NCBI GenBank assembly: GCA_016839405.1
Contig: JAEOUJ010000331.1
Location: forward strand, 1 to 8,226
DNA: 8,226 nt
From: Candidatus Gerdarchaeota archaeon
GTDB taxonomy: Archaea > Asgardarchaeota > Heimdallarchaeia > JABLTI01
Direction of reading: 5' to 3'
Position numbers and translations under genes: made by a program. The notes beneath the pieces are model-generated. The model searched no databases and had not been told where the DNA came from. It saw nothing but the letters and a program-made list of their open reading frames with translations. This document shows, piece after piece, positions 1 to 5,736 of this stretch (its first letter is position 1; every line of letters begins with the position of its first letter).

Positions 1-915
1 GTAAAGACCAGATCCTTTTCTAATCAATTCTATAGCTTCTTTTGATAATCCCTTTTCTAAAATGGTTAAATATTCTATTTGATTTTTGCTTTTGGAAAAT
101 AAGGAAATTTCAAATGGAGAGACCTCAATATCTAGAAATGGATAACATTTTAAAATTTGGTTCAATAAGGACCAATTTATTGCATCAGTCATTTTTTGTA
201 AAGGATATCCAATATCATGAATTAAACCCATTGTCCACCACACTTTGTCTTTTATCAAATCTTTATCCAATTCTGTGAGCTCAGAAATCAAACCTATTAA
301 ATTACCATTTCCTAAATCCTGTTCTAAAAGAAAATCACCTAAAACAGCAACTCTTAGCTGATGTTCGGTATGATCTCTGTAAAATTTACCGCCACTTGTA
401 CTATACAAGAAGCTTTCTAAATCTGGCAATGATTTCACTAAATAAAGTATTCCTTCAGAATCAATCCCCCTCTCTTTAGCAACATCATAAAGAGCTGATG
501 CTAATGTTTTCCTCTTTCCTCTAACAAAATCAATATCAAGATCACCTAATCCTTCTCTTAGACTTTGATCAATTTTCTTAGTGACAGTATCACTTATTTT
601 TGCAGTCATATCAGAAATATATTTGCCTATTCCACCTATACTTGATAATTTATCTCCCAAGCCAGCTATTTTCCTTTCAGTTTCTTTTAATTTCTCTTCA
701 ACAGCAACTAATTCAGGCAGATCTTGCCCATCATGTTTTTTTACCGGTATAGTTTTTATCTGACTTTCCTTTTTGTGTTCTTTTCCAACATTCCTAACTT
801 CATCTATTTGAGATTGAATTGCTTTTTTTAAATCAGTTAACCAATTACTAAAACTCGTACTTTCTTTAGAAACACGTGATAGAACCCATTCATCATTAAT
901 TTTGTATTCAGGCAT
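1..915 (-). CDS. HD-domain protein with N-terminal helical region (3'-truncated by window)
   Basis: This open frame runs from an ATG at 915-913 to the window edge without a stop, giving 305 residues with the C-terminus missing. The first ~55 residues are charged and helical. Residues ~67-125 look like an amphipathic or coiled-coil segment. From about residue 130 a helical domain carries a first motif RDHTEH (H182, H185) and a second motif LIHDIGYP (H233-D234). This H...HD spacing is the metal-binding signature of the HD phosphohydrolase superfamily, and RDH...HDIGYP is the form I associate with a group of uncharacterised HD proteins. Any later conserved Asp would lie beyond the visible part. 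The likely activity is metal-dependent phosphoester hydrolysis, but the substrate cannot be told. No signal peptide or membrane segment is evident. GAGGAA five bases before the ATG supports the start. The gene is transcribed away from the receptor operon, so a shared function is not implied. Confidence is high for a real gene and moderate for the HD call. Confidence 0.82.
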   Translation of the reverse strand, partial: MPEYKINDEWVLSRVSKESTSFSNWLTDLKKAIQSQIDEVRNVGKEHKKESQIKTIPVKKHDGQDLPELVAVEEKLKETERKIAGLGDKLSSIGGIGKYISDMTAKISDTVTKKIDQSLREGLGDLDIDFVRGKRKTLASALYDVAKERGIDSEGILYLVKSLPDLESFLYSTSGGKFYRDHTEHQLRVAVLGDFLLEQDLGNGNLIGLISELTELDKDLIKDKVWWTMGLIHDIGYPLQKMTDAINWSLLNQILKCYPFLDIEVSPFEISLFSKSKNQIEYLTILEKGLSKEAIELIRKGSGLY

Positions 916-920
916 ATATA

Positions 921-926
921 TTCCTC
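921..926 (-). promoter_or_regulatory. Ribosome binding site of the HD-domain gene
   Basis: On the minus strand the sequence reads GAGGAA, then five bases, then ATG. It is a good Shine-Dalgarno match at suitable spacing and fixes the start at position 915. Confidence 0.65.
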
Positions 927-948
927 AATGCTATTCTTAATGTACTAC

Positions 949-958
949 TAAAATTAAA
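949..958 (-). promoter_or_regulatory. Weak candidate TATA element for the HD-domain gene
   Basis: On the minus strand this reads TTTAATTTTA, preceded by the purine-rich GGTAAAGA. A start of transcription about 25 bases further on would fall near 929, just ahead of the ribosome binding site. The whole spacer is A+T-rich, so the match carries little weight. A second A+T-rich element, ATTTAAAT at 1003-1010, is a possible but more distant alternative. Confidence 0.22.
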
Positions 959-1033
959 TCTTTACCAATTAAAAACGAAAGTCTAGACAATTATTAGTAT
1001 GGATTTAAATACTAGGATGAACTATCAAGATGT

Positions 1034-1044
1034 AGTAAATTACT
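1034..1044. promoter_or_regulatory. Imperfect palindrome AGTA-AAT-TACT, possible operator half of a pair
   Basis: Four-base arms AGTA and TACT flank a three-base centre. The same core, AGTA-N3-TACT, recurs at 1052-1062 with centres 18 bp apart, close to two turns of the helix. The pair lies just upstream of and overlapping the probable TATA box of the AbrB-like gene. A binding role is inferred from position and symmetry, and chance is a real alternative in such A+T-rich DNA. Confidence 0.35.
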
Positions 1045-1048
1045 CTAA

Positions 1049-1065
1049 TATAGTATTTTACTATA
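1049..1065. promoter_or_regulatory. 17-bp palindrome TATAGTA-TTT-TACTATA, candidate operator over the core promoter
   Basis: The seven-base arms are perfectly complementary around a TTT centre. Its right arm runs into the TATA-like stretch at 1062-1070 and covers the place where the BRE would lie. A protein bound here would be expected to block TBP/TFB access. The first gene downstream encodes a tandem AbrB-type protein, a class that often binds its own promoter, so autoregulation is the simplest guess. This is inference from layout only. Confidence 0.45.
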
Positions 1066-1070
1066 AAATA
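1062..1070 (+). promoter_or_regulatory. Probable archaeal TATA box for the AbrB-receptor operon
   Basis: TATAAAATA lies about 45 bases before the ATG at 1111. With the usual archaeal spacing, transcription would start near 1090-1095 and give a short leader carrying GGGTG. This also argues against the GTG at 1090 as the translation start, since it would sit at or before the 5' end of the transcript. Confidence 0.5.
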
Positions 1071-1099
1071 TTACTATTTTAGAGTATCAGTGATTTTCT

Positions 1100-1104
1100 G
1101 GGTG
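1100..1104 (+). promoter_or_regulatory. Ribosome binding site of the AbrB-like gene
   Basis: GGGTG precedes the ATG at 1111 by six bases. The GGTG core matches the same part of the anti-Shine-Dalgarno sequence as the GGTGG before the receptor at 4218. It favours ATG 1111 over the in-frame GTG at 1090, which has no comparable site before it. Confidence 0.5.
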
Positions 1105-1110
1105 TTAAAT

Positions 1111-1476
1111 ATGAATAAATTAACTTTCAAAAGTTCAACTCTTAACCTAAACGTTTCTGAGAATCACAAACTTCTTTACTATACACTACCCAAAGATATT
1201 ATTCAAAAATTAAGTTTGACAGACAATGATTTATTGGAGTACGATGTTCGCGAAAACCATTTCTTTATACGTAAGAAAGGTTCAAATTCAAAACCCAAAA
1301 TGGTTAATTATAACATATTTTCTGGGTTACTAGTTGAACGAACAATTACCAGAAATAATACTGTATTACGAACAAACCTACCTAAAGAAGTAGCACAACC
1401 TTTGGCAATAAACAAAGGTGATAATATTGAAATACTCCTAGATGGTGAGGTTATAATTGGTAGAAAAAAAACTTGA
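1111..1476 (+). CDS. Tandem AbrB/SpoVT-type DNA-binding protein
   Basis: The 121-residue protein contains two copies of the AbrB/SpoVT/MazE swapped-hairpin pattern. Repeat 1 spans about residues 18-55 with the core LPKDIIQKLSLTDNDLLEYD. Repeat 2 spans about 74-119 with the core LPKEVAQPLAINKGDNIEIL. Each has the family's LPK(D/E) turn, short helix and acidic loop before the closing strand. In this fold two copies interlock to form one DNA-binding unit, so this chain could form such a unit alone. The likely role is a transcription regulator in the cytoplasm. Its stop codon (TGA, 1474-1476) directly abuts the ATG of the large receptor, which indicates co-transcription and probably translational coupling. 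A palindrome over the promoter is a plausible target for autoregulation. The start is set by GGGTG and the upstream TATA box. An antitoxin role is less likely, because the adjacent gene is a receptor rather than a small toxin. Confidence 0.85.
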   Translation: MNKLTFKSSTLNLNVSENHKLLYYTLPKDIIQKLSLTDNDLLEYDVRENHFFIRKKGSNSKPKMVNYNIFSGLLVERTITRNNTVLRTNLPKEVAQPLAINKGDNIEILLDGEVIIGRKKT

Positions 1477-4206
1477 ATGGATGAAGAATTACAGGAGAAT
1501 GAATATTTGCGAATTAGAGAAAGAATTATGGTGACTTTTATCATCTTGCTTATTCTTCCGCCGATTGTTATGATTACTGTTTCCAGTATTAGAATCGGCA
1601 AAATATCAAATGATAATGCAGATGATTCTTCTGATGCTCTTTTAACTGAAGAAATTGAACATCTTCAAAGAATGTCATCTGATGAGTCACAAAAGATCGA
1701 TGAATTATTTGATCAAATAGTAGCAGAAGTAACTATGCTGGATACTTATGCAGAACAATTATTTGATGAAAAAATACCAATTACTCCATACCAATCATAT
1801 TGGTGGGATTATAGTCTCGAATTTTTACAAACAGGTAGATCAATTCCGGGACTTCATTACAATGATAGTTATGAGTCAGATATTTCCTTTGATTGTAGTT
1901 GTTACTATTTACCTAGAGATAAAATTAATAGTGCTTTGGGTGGCGATCCTTTCAATTGGACACCTGAGCTTGAAACTTTATTAAATATCTCTTCAAACCT
2001 TGATATCGCTTTCAAAAATATGCATGAATCAAATCCAAATTATATATGGATTTACGCTGCTTTTGATGATCCTGATTACTCACTATTTAGAAACTATCCT
2101 TATGATTCAATGGAATGGACACAATATGACGAAGATGATAATCCAGTGGGACCTGAAGATGATTGGGATCCCTTGGAATATGATTGGTACACAAATGCAG
2201 CTAATATTGTAGATAATAGCACTGCTTTTACATCACCTTATTTTGATCCTATTGGTTTAATTATTTCAGTAGGACGTCCAGTGAGGTTTGAAAATAATAC
2301 TCTAGTAGGTGTTGTAAGTGTAGATATTACTATTGAAACTATGCAACAAAGTATTTTATCACTAGATGTAAGCGATAATGGTTATGCTTTTCTTATCGAT
2401 AGCAATGGGGATACTATAACTCATCCTCTATTGGTTGATGAAGCTATTCCAATTATGGATTTAGAAATGACTGGTGCTACCACTTCAGAACGTGCTGAAT
2501 TTCAAACATTAATTGATGATATGAAGACTGGTGGAGAGGATTTTGATTCTTATACTAAAAGTGGTGAAAAATGGTACATTTCCTATAACTATATAGAGAC
2601 TACTGGTTATTCCTTAGCTTTAGTAGTTCCTGAATCGGATATACTTGCACCTGTAGTAGAATTAAGAAATGACATAGTTAAAAGAAGTACAAATAACATC
2701 CTTATTTCAGTTGGATTATTGGTACTAGCATTTATTTTAATCATGTTTGTATCAATTAGTGTCTCGCGAAGAACAGTAGAGCCAATTCAAGATTTCATTG
2801 AATTTTCCAGGCGTATTGGTAAAGGAGACTTATCAAGCGAATTAGATGAGGAGACAGCATTACCTCGAGAGATTAAGGGGTTGCATGCTGCTTTAGATGG
2901 ATTACTTACTGCCCTGAGATTTGGAAATGCAGATTATTATGGTGGAAATCTTGATTTAGCTTTCAATAACTATCTTAAAGCTCTAAAATTATTTGAAACA
3001 ACGAAGGATCAAGAAGGAATTGGTGTTTGTCTAAATAATATTGGCAATGTGTATCGTGAATGGGGCGATCTTGCTCAAGCAAGTGAATTCTATACAAAAG
3101 CTATAGCTGTTGCTGAGAATTTACAAGATCAACCAGGCCTTGCTTCAAGATATAATAACTTTGGTTTGATTTTATTAGACACAGGAAAATTTGATGAAGC
3201 ACAAAAATACCTAGAAAAAGCTTTGAAAATAAATGAAGATTTAGGACGAATTAGAGGTCGTGTTTTATGTCTAAATAACCTTGGTCTTGTACATTTCAAA
3301 CTTGGATCTGTTAAACTTGCTTTTAGCTATTATCAAGATGCAATGAAATTAGCTAAAGAAGATGATTTTGTTCGAGGTGTTGCTCATAGTCTTTTGAATT
3401 TGGCTATGTTCTATTTAGAGCAATTTGATGTTCACAGTGCAAAGTCTCACATGCAAGAAGCATTAGAAAATGCTAGAATGGTTAATGATGTTTTACTTGA
3501 AGAAGAAATTCTTGAACGAATGAAATTAGTTGAACAAAACTTGGGTGATGATGCTAGCCAAGAAGAAATACGAAAAACTTTAGATGAATTGCGTGGAACA
3601 GCAACACCCCAAAAAGCAGTTCTTTATATTCTTGACTATAGTGGTTCAATGAGCGGTTCTAGAAATAGGGCTTCAATCAGAGGATCACTTGATCTATTTG
3701 ATACTGCGATAAAAGACAAAGATTCAGTTGGAATAATCACTTTCCATACAACAAGTAGAATTGTTTTACCATTGACTGATGTAAGACAGAATAGAACTAG
3801 AATCCAAAATACGATAAAAGGATTGACTAGACCAAATGGTAATACCGCATTATGGGATGCTGTATCTGATGGAATTGATCAAATCCAAACTGTTTCAACA
3901 TCACAAAGATGGCTAGTTTTACTCACTGATGGAGAAGATAACTCAAGCAATCGCAATGCACGAGATATTATTCGTAAGATACAAAAGTTAAGAACAGGAT
4001 TGAATTTTGTTGTCATTAGTGTTGGCGATATTGGCGAAGATGAAGCTATTCTAATGAGTTTATGTGACACAGTAAATGGAACTTTCATTAAAATTTCTGG
4101 GACAAGAAGCGTTCATAAGGAAATTGAGAAAGCGTTTAAAACTGTGGGTCAATTGATGTCCCAAGCTCAAGTATCAGTTGAGGGTTTGGTTTTAGATGAT
4201 TTGTAG
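1477..4206 (+). CDS. Membrane receptor: Cache - HAMP - TPR - VWA (909 aa)
   Basis: Domains in order are a transmembrane helix at ~19-38, an extracytoplasmic double-Cache-like domain at ~40-400, a second transmembrane helix at ~406-428, a HAMP-like linker at ~430-480, TPRs at ~482-690, and a VWA domain at ~712-890. The TPRs have an exact 40-residue period (units beginning near 511, 551, 591 and 631). The VWA has a complete MIDAS metal site: DYSGS (D720, S722, S724), T790 in GNTALWD, and D818 in LLTDGED. The Cache part shows W237-Y238, Y255 and D283 in the spacing of dCache ligand pockets, but Y235 replaces the usual arginine. By topology, the TPR-VWA part should be cytoplasmic, so ligand binding outside would control a metal-dependent protein contact inside. 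No kinase, cyclase or methyl-accepting segment is present. ATG 1477 abuts the preceding stop and lacks a clear ribosome binding site, which suggests coupling. Met18 (1528) is a weaker alternative. The partner protein is unknown. Confidence 0.9.
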   Translation: MDEELQENEYLRIRERIMVTFIILLILPPIVMITVSSIRIGKISNDNADDSSDALLTEEIEHLQRMSSDESQKIDELFDQIVAEVTMLDTYAEQLFDEKIPITPYQSYWWDYSLEFLQTGRSIPGLHYNDSYESDISFDCSCYYLPRDKINSALGGDPFNWTPELETLLNISSNLDIAFKNMHESNPNYIWIYAAFDDPDYSLFRNYPYDSMEWTQYDEDDNPVGPEDDWDPLEYDWYTNAANIVDNSTAFTSPYFDPIGLIISVGRPVRFENNTLVGVVSVDITIETMQQSILSLDVSDNGYAFLIDSNGDTITHPLLVDEAIPIMDLEMTGATTSERAEFQTLIDDMKTGGEDFDSYTKSGEKWYISYNYIETTGYSLALVVPESDILAPVVELRNDIVKRSTNNILISVGLLVLAFILIMFVSISVSRRTVEPIQDFIEFSRRIGKGDLSSELDEETALPREIKGLHAALDGLLTALRFGNADYYGGNLDLAFNNYLKALKLFETTKDQEGIGVCLNNIGNVYREWGDLAQASEFYTKAIAVAENLQDQPGLASRYNNFGLILLDTGKFDEAQKYLEKALKINEDLGRIRGRVLCLNNLGLVHFKLGSVKLAFSYYQDAMKLAKEDDFVRGVAHSLLNLAMFYLEQFDVHSAKSHMQEALENARMVNDVLLEEEILERMKLVEQNLGDDASQEEIRKTLDELRGTATPQKAVLYILDYSGSMSGSRNRASIRGSLDLFDTAIKDKDSVGIITFHTTSRIVLPLTDVRQNRTRIQNTIKGLTRPNGNTALWDAVSDGIDQIQTVSTSQRWLVLLTDGEDNSSNRNARDIIRKIQKLRTGLNFVVISVGDIGEDEAILMSLCDTVNGTFIKISGTRSVHKEIEKAFKTVGQLMSQAQVSVEGLVLDDL

Positions 4207-4210
4207 GTGG
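4206..4210 (+). promoter_or_regulatory. Ribosome binding site of the second receptor, overlapping the upstream stop
   Basis: GGTGG begins at the last base of the TAG stop of the large receptor gene and lies seven bases before the ATG at 4218. The overlap implies that the two receptor genes are read from one transcript, with linked translation. Confidence 0.6.
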
Positions 4211-4217
4211 TGGCAAA

Positions 4218-5696
4218 ATGAGTTTACGTAATTTTATAAGAAGTCGAAGCATTCGATCAAATATTATGGGTAGTTTTGTTATTCTCTCAATTCTTTTTAT
4301 TGGAGGAATTGGTGGAATGTCCTATCTACTTTTCAAACGAGCTGGTGATCAAACAATAAGTGATAGTATTACTGCCTTGGAAGAACAAATTACTGCTAAT
4401 ATAGAAACTACTGCAGAACAAAATGCAGATATAATCAATGAGAAATTGACTAATGCTGCAGCTATGGTTGAATATCAAGCAACAGAATTAGAATACTTAT
4501 TCTCTGAAAATAATCGGTATGGTTCACGGGATGTTTACTACGATTGGATTTTTGAATATGATCTAATAAATGCACCAAGTGATACAATATATGATCCAAA
4601 ATATGGTATAAGTGTGAGCTATGAATATGCAAGTTACTACTTTGAAGGTTCAACATCTTTAACACCAGAACCTCAAAATGAATTACAAAATGTAACTTTA
4701 GGTACAGTTGCTTCAATGGATTATGTATTCCAAAGAATACATAATAATGCACCGGAGTTTCGATGGTTATATATAGCATTCGTTTTAGATGACACTGATT
4801 TATTCATTAATTATCCAGGAAGTATTTTCATGGGTGATGATACTGAAAGAACACTTTATCCTTATGAACCTCATCTTGAAGATTGGTATATCGCAGTTCA
4901 TGATGGAGGAGGTAAAATTACCTTTACAGAACCATATTTTGATGAATTCGATGAAGTACCTTTAATCACAATTGGTCGTATAGCTTATTTCCCTGAAAAT
5001 GAAAGCGAATTAGCAGTTATTTGTGGCGACATTTCTATAGATGACATGGTTAATAAAATAACAAATGTCCAAGTATTGGATACAGGTTATGCTTCATTAA
5101 TTATGAAAAATGGTCTTGTAGTAGCTCATCCTGAATACGAACCGACAATTGCAAATCCAGATTTTCTCTTAATTGATGATGTAGAAGTTAATAATAATTC
5201 AGGAATATTAACACCTGCTCTTACTTCTCAACAATTAGATTTAATTACATCAGGTGAATCTGGTATTCTTCGTTATACAAGAGATGGGCAAGAACGTTTC
5301 CTAGCTTATCAACCAGTTGGAGATACAGAATACATTAGTATAATTATCTTACCAGTCGATGAGGCTCTTGAAGGAATTGAACCAGTAGAAATACGAATGA
5401 ATCAAGCTATTAGAAGCAATTTAAATACAATTTGGATTATTGTTGTAGTTAGCTTTGTAATAGGTATAACTGTAGGATTAATTTTAACTGCTTATTTAAC
5501 TCGACCATTTACTCATCTTGTTAAGGTAGCAAGAACATTATCTACAAGACGAGCACGGAAAGATATAATGGAAGGTTTGATGACTGAAATTGATCCTGAA
5601 CTGCTGACAAGTGAAGATGAATTTGGTGAACTAACTAGAGCATTCAAAGATATGTTGGATCAAGTACAACAAGCTGAACGGGAGAAAAATCAATAA
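4218..5696 (+). CDS. Cache-HAMP membrane receptor without output domain (492 aa)
   Basis: A basic N-terminus (several Arg within residues 4-13) is followed by a transmembrane helix at ~16-38, a long extracytoplasmic double-Cache-like region at ~40-400, a second transmembrane helix at ~402-426 and a HAMP domain at ~427-485. The HAMP keeps P430 and the DEFGELTRAF motif near 467-476. The protein ends about 10 residues after the HAMP in a short charged helix, with no kinase, VWA or TPR. It shares clear blocks with the neighbouring receptor: (W)LYIAF / WIYAAF, DWY, the (S/E)PYFD turn, GDI / VDI, and GYA(S/F)LI followed by an H-P motif. The two are therefore probably paralogues in their sensory halves. 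Pocket positions are W223, Y224, Y240 and D271, and the usual ligand arginine is replaced by E221. The gap to the upstream gene is 11 bp. It may act as a regulatory partner of the VWA receptor through HAMP pairing. That role is inferred, not shown. Confidence 0.88.
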   Translation: MSLRNFIRSRSIRSNIMGSFVILSILFIGGIGGMSYLLFKRAGDQTISDSITALEEQITANIETTAEQNADIINEKLTNAAAMVEYQATELEYLFSENNRYGSRDVYYDWIFEYDLINAPSDTIYDPKYGISVSYEYASYYFEGSTSLTPEPQNELQNVTLGTVASMDYVFQRIHNNAPEFRWLYIAFVLDDTDLFINYPGSIFMGDDTERTLYPYEPHLEDWYIAVHDGGGKITFTEPYFDEFDEVPLITIGRIAYFPENESELAVICGDISIDDMVNKITNVQVLDTGYASLIMKNGLVVAHPEYEPTIANPDFLLIDDVEVNNNSGILTPALTSQQLDLITSGESGILRYTRDGQERFLAYQPVGDTEYISIIILPVDEALEGIEPVEIRMNQAIRSNLNTIWIIVVVSFVIGITVGLILTAYLTRPFTHLVKVARTLSTRRARKDIMEGLMTEIDPELLTSEDEFGELTRAFKDMLDQVQQAEREKNQ

Positions 5697-5720
5697 ACTT
5701 CTCCCACATTAATTTTTTTT
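5680..5720 (+). terminator. Hairpin plus T8 run after the receptor operon
   Basis: GGGAGAA (5680-5686) and TTCTCCC (5699-5705) form a perfect 7-bp stem with a 12-base loop that contains the TAA stop of the receptor gene. Seven bases later comes a run of eight T (5713-5720). The arrangement resembles an intrinsic terminator, and the T-run alone would suit archaeal termination. Because the T-run sits directly before the ribosome binding site of the decarboxylase, partial read-through or regulated ending is also possible. Confidence 0.5.
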
Positions 5721-5725
5721 AGGAG
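5721..5725 (+). promoter_or_regulatory. Ribosome binding site of the arginine decarboxylase
   Basis: AGGAG follows directly on the T8 run and precedes ATG 5737 by 11 bases, a little long but acceptable. The same AGGAG plus A/T-rich spacer is found before the downstream decarboxylase. Confidence 0.6.
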
Positions 5726-5736
5726 TAAATTAAACA

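Noticed and set aside
42..278. A plus-strand open frame of 78 codons.
   Set aside because: It lies wholly inside the minus-strand HD-domain gene, has no family resemblance, and the opposite frame is continuous over 305 codons.
581..763. A plus-strand open frame of 60 codons.
   Set aside because: It is antisense to the helical region of the HD-domain gene and has no ribosome binding site or recognisable protein.
981..988. The perfect 8-bp palindrome GTCTAGAC in the divergent spacer.
   Set aside because: It is short, occurs once in the spacer, does not extend beyond eight bases and is not placed over either promoter. Chance is sufficient.
1090..1110. An in-frame GTG at 1090 would extend the AbrB-like protein by seven residues.
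   Set aside because: The probable TATA box at 1062-1070 puts the transcript start near 1090-1095. GGGTG is well placed for ATG 1111, and the extra residues (IFWVLN) are not part of the fold.
1308..1601. A minus-strand open frame across the junction of the AbrB-like and receptor genes.
   Set aside because: Both opposite-strand proteins here are clearly real. The hydrophobic composition merely mirrors the receptor's first membrane helix.
4462..4779. A minus-strand open frame of 105 codons rich in His and Leu.
   Set aside because: It is a shadow of the Cache domain codons on the plus strand, and its composition is not that of a normal protein.
5687..5736. A frameshift or deletion that removed the output domain of the smaller receptor.
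   Set aside because: Only 40 bp separate its stop from the next start, and they hold a hairpin, T-run and ribosome binding site with no coding remnant.
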